DNA of 64,000 bases from Linanthus parryae (taxonomy: Eukaryota; Streptophyta; Magnoliopsida; Ericales; Polemoniaceae), in NCBI GenBank assembly GCA_023055425.1, contig JALGPY010000002.1, positions 116,138,088 to 116,202,087 of the forward strand. The letters run 5' to 3'. This document shows positions 48,480-59,006 of the stretch, piece after piece. The notes under the pieces were generated by a model, which was given only the letters and a program-made list of their open reading frames with translations, ran no database searches and had not been told where the DNA came from. The position numbers and the translations under genes are program-made. Every line of letters begins with the position of its first letter. Positions within the stretch are counted from its first letter, which is position 1.

Positions 48480-49737
48480 CGCGGCAGGTTTGATGTTGTG
48501 CTTCCAAGAATGTCGGAATTTAATGAATGCTTATTGCATTTCTACATGAGCCGTGAGGCTATTCCAAGCATGTCAATAGAGTTGGACTTGAGGACCCCAT
48601 TTAAATAGTATGTATCCTTTCTACTTTAACATGTTCCAGAGTGATCAAACTATCAATCTTATTATTTATAAATTGTATCAGGGAAACAATATTGCCTACC
48701 TTGTTGATATATCTAATGGAATGGCTACTATAGCAAGGGATTATTCATGGCAGCTGGAGGATCCTACCTTCTTGGTAGATACGATAAATTATTTTCTTAA
48801 TGTTCGGAGTTCACAATCAATGTTATGTTGTTGCATTAAAAGGTTTACATAGATTTATGCTAGGTTTAAATTGGTATACGTTTGGTTATCTAAACTTTCT
48901 GCAGATGATCGAGTCCATCTCCCACATCCTCCACCTCACGGTAAAATAGAGAACTGATGGGGAGATTAAATAAGGTTCCTTCCATTCTTGTAAGATGTAA
49001 GTAAATAAAACATGGGACTCATTGCACTTAATTCTCTCGTTGATTGAAATATTACGTGTCTCATTTATTTTAATTTCATTTTACTACACGCCCATTGGGT
49101 TAGAAGAACTCAAATAATGGGATAATTGCAATATTCTTGGGAGACATGGACTTGATGTCAATGGTCAGTAATATTGTTACATCCTCCTCCAAGCGTCAAT
49201 AGCAATTACCATTTTTAACTTGCTTTTGTCTTTTTCACAGATTCTACTCATCTTAATATCTGAACACGAATTAACTTCTCATGGTATTGCACGTTCTTGA
49301 AAAAAAGTGTGTACATCCTTGTTTCCTGCCAGTTCACATTTTCAAACTTGATGTGATTTGTGAGAAGCTTGCTCAGATGCATACAAATTTCAACTTGATC
49401 CTTCCACAATATCGTACTGTTTACGACATCAGATATTGCAATATTTTGGGGACACAACATGACATTCCAAGACAAGTAAACAATTAATGTCTTCACTCTT
49501 ATGTTCCTTTCTTTTGTGTTTATATTTTTATCCAGGTGTTCTGTAATGTTTGATGTTTTGTCCAGCTATGATTGTGATGCATATGTGGTCTTTTACATGG
49601 CACATCTGAGACATTTGATCCTGAAATCTGGGAGGAAGATAATGATCAATGGAGATTTCATTGGGATCCGGTTCGCCAATTTCATTGGTCGTTCTGTGTA
49701 TAACGACCTCACGGAAATCCTTCTCGCGGTATGAACA
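48480..49737 (+). pseudogene. Ulp1/C48 cysteine peptidase-like domain, decayed
   Basis: The pieces are LPRMSEFNECLLHFYMSREA (48500-48606), WQLEDPTFLVDTINYFLNVR (48750-48815, like the LxDxxINxxL helix), a segment at 49281-49487 with KKCVHPC..., HTNFNLILPQYRTVYDIR and HDIPRQVNN, and SSYDCDAYVVFYMAHLRHLI at 49501-49734. The last matches the catalytic cysteine block of Ulp1 proteases (normally DCG.F....M), with DCD in place of DCG. The catalytic His block, expected as HW, is read as SWYC near 49280. Such peptidases remove SUMO-like tags. Stops and frame changes indicate a dead gene or an unresolved intron structure. Confidence 0.55.
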
Positions 49738-50110
49738 ACTTCAAAGCTCATGTGAGGAGTAATTCGCCAAGAAGTACAAGAAGATACCTACTGTCTTTGG
49801 ACCTTATTACGGTCGTTAACTTTGAGCGGGGCAATCCACCACTCTGATCGTTGTCTTTGTTTTGAAAACAATTGACTGGCTTCTATGGATAATGTGGATA
49901 GTGGAGGTATTGTGGGTGTAATGATGAATGTGCTTCCAAAACAATTAACATGTGTGATTTTTTTCAGAGGGTTGACAAGGTTTTCTGATGAATTTTAATT
50001 TTGTTTTATTGCTTTAAAGGTTTATCAGTTATTTTGTCATCTTCTCCACCATTACCAACATATCTCATACCACCTTCAAATCCTCCAACCAATTTTTTTG
50101 TGATACCAAG

Positions 50111-50317
50111 TCTCTATCAAGGTATTGTGACTGTGGAAGGATACGAGTGATGAGAACAGCAGGTCCTCACACAAAGGACCTATGTAGATATTTCTTCGAG
50201 TGTCCACTACATAAGGGGTCTCAATGCGGCTACTTCGTACGGGCCGATGAAAACCCTCCATGTGCAACGATGGTCCACAATTATTGCAACAACGAGTCAA
50301 ATGAAAACAGAAAATGA
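50111..50317 (+). pseudogene. GRF-type zinc finger segment
   Basis: The plus-strand reading gives RYCDCGRIRVMRTAGP, LCRYFFECPLHKGSQCGYFV and RADENPPCATM, then a TGA at 50315. The pattern CxCG...F..CP......CGYF matches zf-GRF, including the CGYF core and the aspartate after it. There is no in-frame ATG close upstream, so it is an exon or fragment. A hydrophobic stretch (LAFSLLFTMFFFYFFGL) follows about 60 bp later in another frame (50247-50435), reminiscent of plant GRF proteins with a C-terminal membrane helix. Confidence 0.7.
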
Positions 50318-50435
50318 AGACATGATAAAGAGTCGAAGGATAGCACACAAGTGTATCACCGTTCTTGCATTTTCTTTACTTTTCACAATGTTTTTTTTTT
50401 ATTTTTTTGGGTTAAACAACCACCGCAAGGTGTGA

Positions 50436-51100
50436 TTGTGTCCATTGCTTATGTATCACGATTTATGTATCTTTTTTAAGCTTCGGTGCTTGAAATTCTG
50501 CTATAATAGCATAGTTTCTGAGCATTGTTTACGTTTCTATCTGATTTAATTTAGATTTGTCCATTTCAATTTAGTTTTTTCAATTTTAATTATTTTATCT
50601 TAAGCTCTTTCTTCATCTTTAATTTTTTATCAATTTCTTTACATTTCTATCCGAGTTTCTGATGGCGGCACCCTGTAACCCATTTATTTTTGTCTTTTTG
50701 TTGGTAAAAGCGTAATTACCAGCATGAACCAGCTTAGCCAGTTTCTTCGGGTGGGGCCACGATGTACTATAGCCGGTGGCAATTGTGAAGTTGTCGTTTT
50801 ATAATTTTCGTCCAATGAAAGGAATAATATAGGGAATGGTATCTATTTGCAACAAAAATAAAACTTGGGTACCTAGCCACTTTAGTTAAATGTATGAGTA
50901 AGGGTAATAGTCTTTTAAAAAAGTTACGTCCAATATAGAGATGGAGACTTAATAGATTCCATATATTTACAACAAAATAAAACTTTGGTACTTGATTGTT
51001 TCAATTAAAGCTATAGGTACTAAATCCACAAAGTACAAACAATGGGTACTAGGGATGCATTTTTGCTTCAACCAATGGACTAAATGGCTAGTCATTGAGG
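50436..51100. repeat. non-coding sequence with two diverged direct repeats
   Basis: Segments at about 50835-50905 and 50940-51015 share TATTTRCAACAAAA.TAAAACTT.GGTAC and AATTAAA-type phrases spaced about 105 bp apart. This may be the end of a DNA transposon that carried the Ulp1/GRF sequences. No inverted partner was found at the left. Confidence 0.4.
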
Positions 51101-52437
51101 TCTAGAGTAGTTGTGTTCATACCTACTCCAAAGTAACTGTCTAAGGTCGTGAATATTAGATTGAATACTAAAAGCCATGCTTTTTTTATTGGATTATCTG
51201 AATTTGATATTTATGAGATGGTTTTGGGCAATGTTTTTGCATTATATTATTATTGTGCATAGTTTTATATTTTTCCACATAGTAGAAGATCTGGTGTGTA
51301 GAGTCTAGCTTAAACAAATAAGATATTATCTTCGGTTCTTGTGGAATGAAAGTTGTGAGTTCATAATCTATATGGAATTTGACAAACCATCGGAACGATT
51401 GTAGCACATTGTTTTAGTAGGTCTGTCTTGGCTACTGGAAACAGTATAGTTCATTTTATAGTTTCAACTCAATGTCCTAGTATACTTTGTGTATATTGAA
51501 CAGGACCAAGTTGAGATCATTGTCTTTGTACTGACATAACAAGAAAAACTATGTCTCATGGTTATTATGATTACTTATGCTCTTAATCCTTAGATAGTCA
51601 ATGTGCACATGTATTTGGTAGTTATTGCTTTGACAAGTCAAGTGAGTGAGATCCCTATGGAGTCAATAACCTCGATGAGTTGGGTGATACTATTGAGTCC
51701 ATGGTGTAAATTGATATATCGACGGAATCCATGTCCCGGTTATGGGATTGATGATATCCCCTTGATGAAGCTTATAAGTTTTGATTATGTCAAACCCTGC
51801 AGGTAGATTACTTGGTAATCTGGACATATCAAATAAGTTAAGTGGTAAGGATCAAGGAATTGGGAAGAGGTCGATTAAATGAATTAGTCAATAATTAATT
51901 TAATCGAGGGATATTTGTAATCTTAACATGGGGAGATACTAAGTATTTAATAACAGGAGCTCGAAATATTAATTTTTGAGAATACAGACAGGAATGCAAT
52001 AACAGTTATTTAGTGGTACTAATTGTTACTAACTTTATTCAGGCTAGGTTCGGGTGGAACCAGAAGTCCTAATAAAGTTAGGATCATGATACGTATTTTC
52101 TCCTCCAGGTCCCTCCCGTAGCCATATAAGTTTCCTTAGTCTTCAGAATTTGTATGCTTCAGATACACACAGAAATCTAGGGTTTTGAGAGTGAGAGCAA
52201 TTCGTCTGGAGGCCAAGAAGGATTCTGGAAGCAGCAAGCCCACACTTTCATTCAGGAGGAACTTCAGGATTATGGGAAAAGATTTGGAGTGATCCAGACC
52301 TACATCAACTAGCTAGGACGCATGTATGAATTTTTATTCCGCCTAGTAGGGTTATGGCGTTCTTGTTGATAAACGAAAAAAAATAATCGGTATAGCAGGC
52401 ATGTAATCGAACTGGTTCAGGGATTCGCCTCCCTTCA
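51100..52437 (+). repeat. 5' LTR of third copia family (start uncertain)
   Basis: The end GATTCGCCTCCCTTCA at 52437 is followed by the PBS. Upstream DNA to about 51100 is non-coding. The start could not be fixed because the 3' LTR is outside the window. Confidence 0.5.
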
Positions 52438-52438
52438 A

Positions 52439-52451
52439 TTTGTATCAGAGC
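52439..52451 (+). promoter_or_regulatory. primer binding site, initiator tRNA-Met
   Basis: TTTGTATCAGAGC, one base off TTGGTATCAGAGC. Confidence 0.75.
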
Positions 52452-52812
52452 CCGGTTCGACTTTGCATATCTGCTATACAGCCATGTTGTCCAATAATCA
52501 AACCGGCTATGCATGTTAGAGTAGGAAGATTGCGATTTCTAACTCTGTTTTGCAGAATTAATCGTGTCCTGCTATTATGGCATACTGTTTGATGTATGTG
52601 GTTTGATTTGGATTTGTTTCCCACGTTGTTTTTCTTGGATGAAATCTGTAATAGTAAATCCTAGGTTCTCTTATTTCAGTTTTAGATGAACATGTGAACT
52701 CCTTGGAGGCATTGTAAGTCTATAGCAGTCTCGGGTACTCTGTTATAGACTGCTTTGCAGAATCCATGGAGGCTAGGGTTACTGTAATGATAGAGTAGAC
52801 AGAAGGGCGAAG

Positions 52813-53028
52813 ATGGCATGGCGATTTTCATTAAAAGGGCACCTCGGGTTGCAAACGATGTACAGAAATCGCACCCCAGAAACAGTAGCCCTGAAAAAAA
52901 ATCGGGGGGAACACCCCGAACTCTATAAGGAGAGCGCTGCCCCTGCAAACCCCCAGCCAACTCAGCGCCGAGTTGGATTGGCGGGAAACTTTGAAGATGA
53001 GCTCGCAAAATATGGGACCGGAGCATGA
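52813..53028 (+). CDS. small ORF in the leader of the third copia family, unknown
   Basis: 71 residues, MAWRFSLKGHLGLQTMYRNR to DELAKYGTGA, GC-richer than the AT-rich leader around it. There is no membrane segment and no motif known to me. It may be a captured fragment or a chance frame; its base composition is the only reason to note it. Confidence 0.25.
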   Translation: MAWRFSLKGHLGLQTMYRNRTPETVALKKNRGEHPELYKESAAPANPQPTQRRVGLAGNFEDELAKYGTGA

Positions 53029-53356
53029 TAGCGCAGATAATGAAGCTTGGACCATAATATCAGGGTTGTGTGTGGTTGAATTCTTATTATGCTCTTTATT
53101 ATATCTATGTGTATGATTATTGTGGATACTCGCATGTTAATCATGGAAAACATGGATAAATAATTTAATTTGTATCAAATTGTTCAAACAACTAAGTGGG
53201 AGAGGGAGTCTAGTGCTACCAGATCTCGCGGTCTCCATCATTGATTTACAAGTGATGTAGTTGGTTGTGTGTGTTAGCATTGGAGTTAACATTCTTATCA
53301 AACATAACCACTATAGTATCACTGGTATAAATTCCTATAAGGATACTTCTAAAAAT

Positions 53357-53361
53357 TATTA
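53357..53361. repeat. target site duplication, left copy
   Basis: TATTA, identical to 54862-54866. Confidence 0.85.
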
Positions 53362-54861
53362 TGTTGACACAAATACCCTTGAGTGTGTTTTGAGAAGTAA
53401 TTATTTTGAGTGATGAAAGACAAAGACATAGGCAAAGTATTTCTGATACTCCAAGGCCTTGAGATACTGACAGAGCTTCAAAGCCTTGAGAGTTGTTTTT
53501 ATTGTGCTGAATGCTCTAACAATCTTGTGTTGCAGATTGGCTACCTGATTATATAGATCAGAGATTTGCTGCATATACTCATGTTTTATATTGTCTACAT
53601 ATCTAACAGAATTGCAGATGTCCTGATCAGAGAGAATCAAAGCTTTCATGACTTAACTTTGACAGACTGTGAAGTATGTTCAGAGCTTCAAGGCCTTGAG
53701 ATGTGCCTTGAGCTGCTGATAGTTTTACAGACCTAATTTGATTCTTTCTTGCAGGGTTTGATCTTTATTATTATGACTGTTTAATGACTTCTAAGAGTCT
53801 TAAACTGGTTTATCATGAATTGTATGTGTCAGAATTTAATCAGAATATTGTTCTAATCTTTTATCCAGTTTTTATCAGAAACTGGAAAACCAAACAGTCT
53901 TAGTACTGCTATATTTCTGGATTTTGTTGTTGCTATGTTTTAATGTTGTTGCAGGTTTGTTAAACATGCAAATACAATCTCAACAAACTCCAACGGATAT
54001 CTACTCAGAGCTGTTTGAATTGCAGTTGAAAACAGAAAGAGGATTTGTAGGAATTGAGATCCTAAAATCTCTCATTCAGTTGCAGTGAGTAGATAAGAGA
54101 CTGGTTTGAATTTTTGAAAGGAGAGAGACTTGTTGAATACTGAGAGAAGTGTGGAAAGAATTCGTGTGAGATCATTCATTCAAACACACAGGCATTCAAG
54201 CTTCAATTCCAGATTTCAGAAGATCAATCATTCCAGTTTCCAGAAGAACACATCCAGGCTTCACAAGCTTATTCTTCTACTGTGTTCTTCATCTATTTTG
54301 TACTATGCATATCTTTTGTATATCTAAAACCTCACAAAACCTAGTGGTTGGTTGTTCAAGTGAACAACAAGAGGTTCTTGTTAGCTCAACCAGTTAGTAG
54401 CTGATACTAGATAGGTTTGGAACCACAAGCTGTATAGGTGTAAGAATAATCAATTAGGCTTGAAGATCTAGGGCTGTTTCTGTGTGAGTAATAAGAAGTG
54501 TTTGCCCAATCCTGGTGGGATTAGATCCCTCAGGAAAAGATTAGGTCCATTGGGAGTGAATTATGTAAATTTCTTTGTGTTCTTTACTTTACGGTTTAGT
54601 TATTTTCTGCTGCACACAACTCAAATCAAACTAGGGTTTATAAGCTGCTTAGAACTGGTAATAGTTCAAGGCCTTGAAGCTTTCTATTATGCCTTTGAAA
54701 GTTTCTGACAGTTTTCTAAAATCTCAAGGCCTTGAGATTTGAGTTTCTCACAAAGCTAATTAGTTTAAATCTGAGTTGTGCAAAAAGTTTCCATACTTTA
54801 TTCAACCCCCCCCCTTCTACAGTATTTAGGTCCTGTATTTAGTCTACATTACACACTTTCA
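53362..54861 (+). mobile_element. Sirevirus-type solo LTR with perfect TSD
   Basis: 1,500 bp. It starts TGTTGACACAAATACCC and ends TTACACACTTTCA, with TATTA on both sides. The end is related to the LTR edge of the 31119-40260 element in reverse (CATAC.TTATTCAACCCCCC..TTCTA and CACACTTTCA), and it carries TTCAAGGCCTTGAA at 54665-54678 plus close variants near 53450, 53686 and 54723. Frames inside are not genes. Confidence 0.85.
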
Positions 54862-54866
54862 TATTA
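54862..54866. repeat. target site duplication, right copy
   Basis: TATTA, identical to 53357-53361. Confidence 0.85.
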
Positions 54867-55099
54867 TTTACGTGTCATCTCTCCATCTGAGATGCATGTA
54901 ATGGGGTAATGGGTTTTGAAGTAAAATGATGGTATACACTTAGATGTAAGTTATAGTATCCTCCCCATTGGAGTCACTGCTATGGCTTGCAGGACCAAAG
55001 GTATCATGTCTAACTATAGAATGAATGGTAGACGTCCACCCATCGTGGCATACTATTTTTATGTGTGTTAGACTACTGGTGGTTTACATTGCCCTTATA

Positions 55100-55860
55100 T
55101 GTTTTATTTACATGATTCTCAGGTTCAAAATTTCGAACTCATTCAACCCACTATCTATTCTCTTGAATCAAAATAAACTTACTAGATCAAACTACATTTA
55201 TTGGAAGAGGAATTTGAATATTGTGCTAACTGTTGAGGATTACAAATTTGTGCTTCTTGAGGATTGTCCTGCAGAACCTCTAGAAGGGGCTTCTAGGGAA
55301 GAAGCCAAGCCTTACAAGAGGGGACAGAAAGCCGATCAGATGGCTAAATGCTACATATGAGGCTCCATGTCTAATGTGTTGCAACATCAGCATGAGAACA
55401 CGGGCTCTGCCTATGAGATCATGGAGAACCTCAAAGAGATGTTTGGGGATCAGGATCGTGCTGCCAGGAAGGTTGCTATGAAAAATCTCATGAACACAAA
55501 AATGGTTGAAGGATCCTCTATAAGGGATCATGTTCTGAAGATGATAAGTCTTCTAGGTGAAATAGAGATCCTTGGAGCTGTAATCGATGAGGAAACTCAG
55601 GTCGATATCGTGCTCATGACGTTGTCTAATCCATTTCACAGTTTTTGGCTAAATTATAATATGAACAACTTATTATTTAGCCGAATTGTTAAAGGAGCTT
55701 CAAGAAGCTGAGGGACTCCTACAGAAATCGGTTAATGTAATGGTGGCTGGAGAGGCTTCTACTTCTAACCCTAGGGCTAAGAAGAAGAGAAATTTGTACA
55801 AGCAGTAGTTCTGAAGGTTGCTCAGACACCTGAAGGAGTAGCTCGTGGGCCACAACAAGC
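55100..55860 (+). pseudogene. gag of third copia family
   Basis: It reads FNPLSILLNQNKLTRSNYIYWKR and LTVEDYKFVLLEDCP, then a TGA at 55358 (after MAKCYI) where relatives have a sense codon. SNVLQHQHENTGSAYEIMEN, ARKVAMKNLMNTKMVEGSSI and SFWLNYNMN follow, then a frame break near 55680 leading to ELLKELQEAEGLLQKS. The start codon is ambiguous; the Met of MILRFKISNSF (about 55110) is in frame and plausible. Confidence 0.8.
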
Positions 55861-55879
55861 ACTTTCTCCTCATGGGACA

Positions 55880-56635
55880 TTGGAAAAGCCGAAAGGCAAG
55901 TGTTTCCTCTGTAACCAGAGAGGGCATTGGATGAAGCAATGTTCAAAGTTCCTAATTCGCCCAATCCAGAACAACTCAGGTATATCTCTTTCACTAATAG
56001 TTGAATCATGTTTAGCGGTTCGATCTATTAGAACCTGGTGTGTAGATTCGGAATCCACTGACCATGTCTGCAATTCATTGCAGGGGTTCCAGGAAACCAT
56101 ACAGCTTAGTGATGGCGAGATTTATCTACACTTGGGCAACACCAATAAATTAGTTGCAGCTGCAATAGGAATTTGTTTCTTACATTTTGGGAAAGATAGG
56201 CTTTTAGTTTTGAAAGATTGTCTTTATGTACCTTCCATTAGAAGCAATTTGATTTTAGTTACTAAGTTAGTTAAGAATGAATATTCAGTTTATTTTAATG
56301 ACTTTGTGGTTATTAAGAAAAATAAACGTTTTATTTGTTCTTGCACATTGGTGGATGGTCTTTACATTATAATTCATGAGAGTCCCGTAGCGCAGCTATA
56401 TGAACTGATTAACTCGGATGGCTCACCTAAAAAGAGGAAGGAACCTTGCGAGATAATCCAAACATATCTTTGGCATTTACGACTTGGTCATATCAATATA
56501 AACAGAATACAAAGGCTGGTTCAGAATGGACCATTAGGTTCATTAAAAGTGGAGGCACTACCAGCATGTGAGTCATGTTTAGAAGGTAAGATGACCAAGA
56601 GGCAATTTTTGGCAAAGGGTAATAGAGAAAAATAA
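55880..56635 (+). pseudogene. zinc knuckle, protease and GAG-pre-integrase of third copia family
   Basis: An intact CCHC knuckle CFLCNQRGHWMKQC is followed by WCVDSESTDHVCNSLQGF, where the protease signature DSG has become DSE: the glycine next to the catalytic aspartate is lost. Then SEG-like EIYLHLGN, LVLKDCLYVPSIRSNLI and VVIKKNKRFICS, and TYLWHLRLGHININRIQRLV with CESCLEGKMTKRQF, the HHCC zinc-binding region. A stop at 56633 precedes the integrase core. Confidence 0.85.
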
Positions 56636-57250
56636 TTGTTGGAGCTTATCCATTCAGATGTTTTTGGACCAATGAATGTCCAAGCTAGGGGAGGTTTTGA
56701 GTATTTCATTACTTTAATTGATGATTACTCAAGATATGGATATATTTATTTAGTGCGGCGTAAGTCTGAGGCCTTTGAGAAATTTAAAATTTTTAAGGCA
56801 GAATCATAGAAGCGTCTAGGAAAATATATCAAGTCATTTCGATCTGATCGAGGTGGCAAGTACCTCTTGGGACAATTTAGGGATTACTTGGAGGAACAAT
56901 GGATTCAATCCCAGTTGTCCGCTCCAACTACGCCACAACAGAATGGTGTGGCAGAGCGAAGGGATATGACTCTTTTAGAAATGATCAGATCCATGATGAG
57001 TTATTCAGATTTACCAACTTCTTTTTGGGGGCATGCTTTAGAGACAGCTGGATATATTCTGAACTTGGTTTCGTCTAAGTCAGCACCAACTACACCCACA
57101 GAACTTTGGACTGGGCACAAGCCGAGTCCACGGCATGTTCGGATTTGGGGTAGTCCAGCACATGTGCTGAAGAGGAACGCAAGTAAGTTGGAATCAAGGA
57201 CAGAAGTATGTGTCTTTGTAGGATACACAAAAGGAACAAAGGGTGGTTTA
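56636..57250 (+). pseudogene. integrase of third copia family
   Basis: It reads LIHSDVFGPMNVQARGGF with the first Asp, a stop (TAG) near 56807, KSFRSDRGGKYLLGQF with the second Asp, and PQQNGVAERRDMTLLEMIRS with the Glu, so all three catalytic acids remain. SFWGHALETAGYILN and VRIWGSPAHVLKRN and VCVFVGYTKGTKGGLLY complete the C-terminal part. Confidence 0.85.
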
Positions 57251-57958
57251 TTGTATAGTCATAAGGATCAGAAAGTCATTTTTAGCACCAATGCGAGATT
57301 CTTAGAGGAAGACTATATTATGGATCACAAGACTAAAAGTAAAATTGTTCTGGAAGAAATGCGAGGAAATGAAGTAGTGCAAGGTCTTGATAAACCAATT
57401 GTAAAAGAGGAAATACCACAAGAAAATAATATCGACATTCAGCTACCTTGGGGTGGTTGGAGAAATGTAGATACTCGTGATACACAACAAAATAGTGTTG
57501 ACATTCCACCACAAGATGGCAGTGGGAGAAATGTCGATACTAGTGATCCGCAAGATAGTAGTGACATTCCGCCGCAGCCGAGCAGTGGGGAAAATGTTGC
57601 TTCTAGTGAATCACAAGTACAACCTCGTCGTAGTGGGAGGGTTTCTCGTAAACCAGACAGATACATGTACTTGGGAGAGTCTTTTAACAAGGTCCCTAAT
57701 GAACATGAGATTGATCCCAGTAACTATGATGAAGCTGATGGAAGTACGGATGCAGAAAAGTGGAAAAAGGCTATGAATTCTGAGATGGAGTCTATGTACT
57801 CTAATCAGGTCAGGGATCTTGTAGATCCAACAGATGGGGTAAAACCCATCGGATGTAAGTGGATTTACAAGAAAAATATAGGGGTAGACGGGAAGGTTGA
57901 AACCTTCAAAGCAAGGCTTGTTGCGAAAGGATTTACTCAGAAAGAAGGGATCGACTAA
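57251..57958 (+). pseudogene. linker and RT start of third copia family
   Basis: Open from 56867 to 57958. The linker contains three imperfect copies of a peptide around GR/ENVDTxDxQxxxDIPPQ (57450-57600) followed by RRSGRVSRKPDRYMYLGE, then KWKKAMNSEMESMYSNQV, GCKWIYKKNIGVDGKVETFK and ARLVAKGFTQKEGID with a TAA in place of the usual tyrosine codon. Confidence 0.85.
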
Positions 57959-58965
57959 AGGAATTTTTTTTGACGGTGGCCATGATTAAGTCTATCAGGA
58001 TTCTCTTTTCCATTGCGGCTCATTTAGATTACGAAATTTGGCAAATGGATGTCAAGACAGCTTTCCTTAATGGAGTCTTGATGAGTGAATTTATATGATG
58101 CAGCCAGAAGGATTCATAGCTAAGGGCCAGGAGCACAAGTTGTGCAATCAAATCTTTTGGTTTTGATCAATGTCCGGATGAGCCGTGTGTGTACAAGAAG
58201 TGTAAGGAAAATGTGGTGGTATTCTTCATACTTCACGTTGATGATATAATGCTCATTTGAAACGATGTGGGTGTATTATCTAGTGTGCGGATATGGTTAT
58301 CAAGTCAATTTGATATGAAAGACTTGGGAGAAGCAGCATACGTTCCAAGGATCAAGCTCATGCGAGATCAGAAAAATAGGATGTTGGGCTTGTCACAAGC
58401 CAATTATATTGGTACTGTTCTTGCAAGGTTTAGCATGCAGGATTCTAAGAAAGGGTTAATCCCTTTCAGTAATGGAATCAATCTATCTAAGGATCAGTGT
58501 CCTAAAACACCTGATGAGATAGAAAGCATGAAGGCAGTTCCTTATGCTTCTGCAGTAGGAAGCCTCATGTATGCAATGTTATGTACTAGACCAGATATTT
58601 GCTTTGCCGTTGGCATGGTTAGTAGATATCAATCTAACTCTGGCAGAGAACATTGGACTTCGGTAAACCATATATTGAAGTACCTGAAAAGGAATCGAGA
58701 CTATATGTTGGTTTACCATGAGAATATTCTTGTACCCATTGGGTACACAGAATCATATTTTCAATCAGATAGGGATTCCAGGAAGTCTACCTCTGGATAT
58801 GTTTTCACTTTAGGAGGTAGAGCCATTAGTGGGAGGAGCATCAAGCAATCTTGCATTGTTGATTCCACCATGGAAGTTGAATATGTGGCTGATTTGGAAG
58901 ATTCTAAGGAAGTTGTTTGGCTCAGAAACTTTCTAATGGTTCTTGGAGTCGTACCGAGTGCATAA
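57959..58965 (+). pseudogene. RT palm and RNase H of third copia family
   Basis: A frameshift is followed by MIKSIRILFSIAAHLDYEIW and MDVKTAFLNG (first Asp), then a break after HKLCNQ; about 20-25 residues are missing before KSFGFDQCPDEPCVYKKC. The catalytic motif reads HVDDIMLI with a stop directly after. The open frame 58267-58965 covers FDMKDLGEAAYVPRIKLMRD, VPYASAVGSLMYAMLCTRPD and the RNase H pieces SDRDSRKSTSGYVF and IVDSTMEVEYVA, where AEY of the active site is VEY. Confidence 0.85.
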
Positions 58966-59006
58966 CCGGCTATGACGCTTTATTGCGATAATAGCAGTGC
59001 GGTTAC

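Larger units (their letters stand above)
51100..59006 (+). mobile_element. third copia family element, plus strand, 3' end displaced by insertion
   Basis: A 5' LTR ending at 52437, PBS, leader, gag, protease, integrase, RT and RNase H lie in order on the plus strand. A solo LTR sits in the leader (53362-54861), and a family A element interrupts at 59006 just after RNase H. The start of the LTR is uncertain. Pol is well preserved in sequence but contains stops, frameshifts and an RT deletion. Proteins differ from family A (zinc knuckle CFLCNQRGHWMKQC). Confidence 0.85.
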
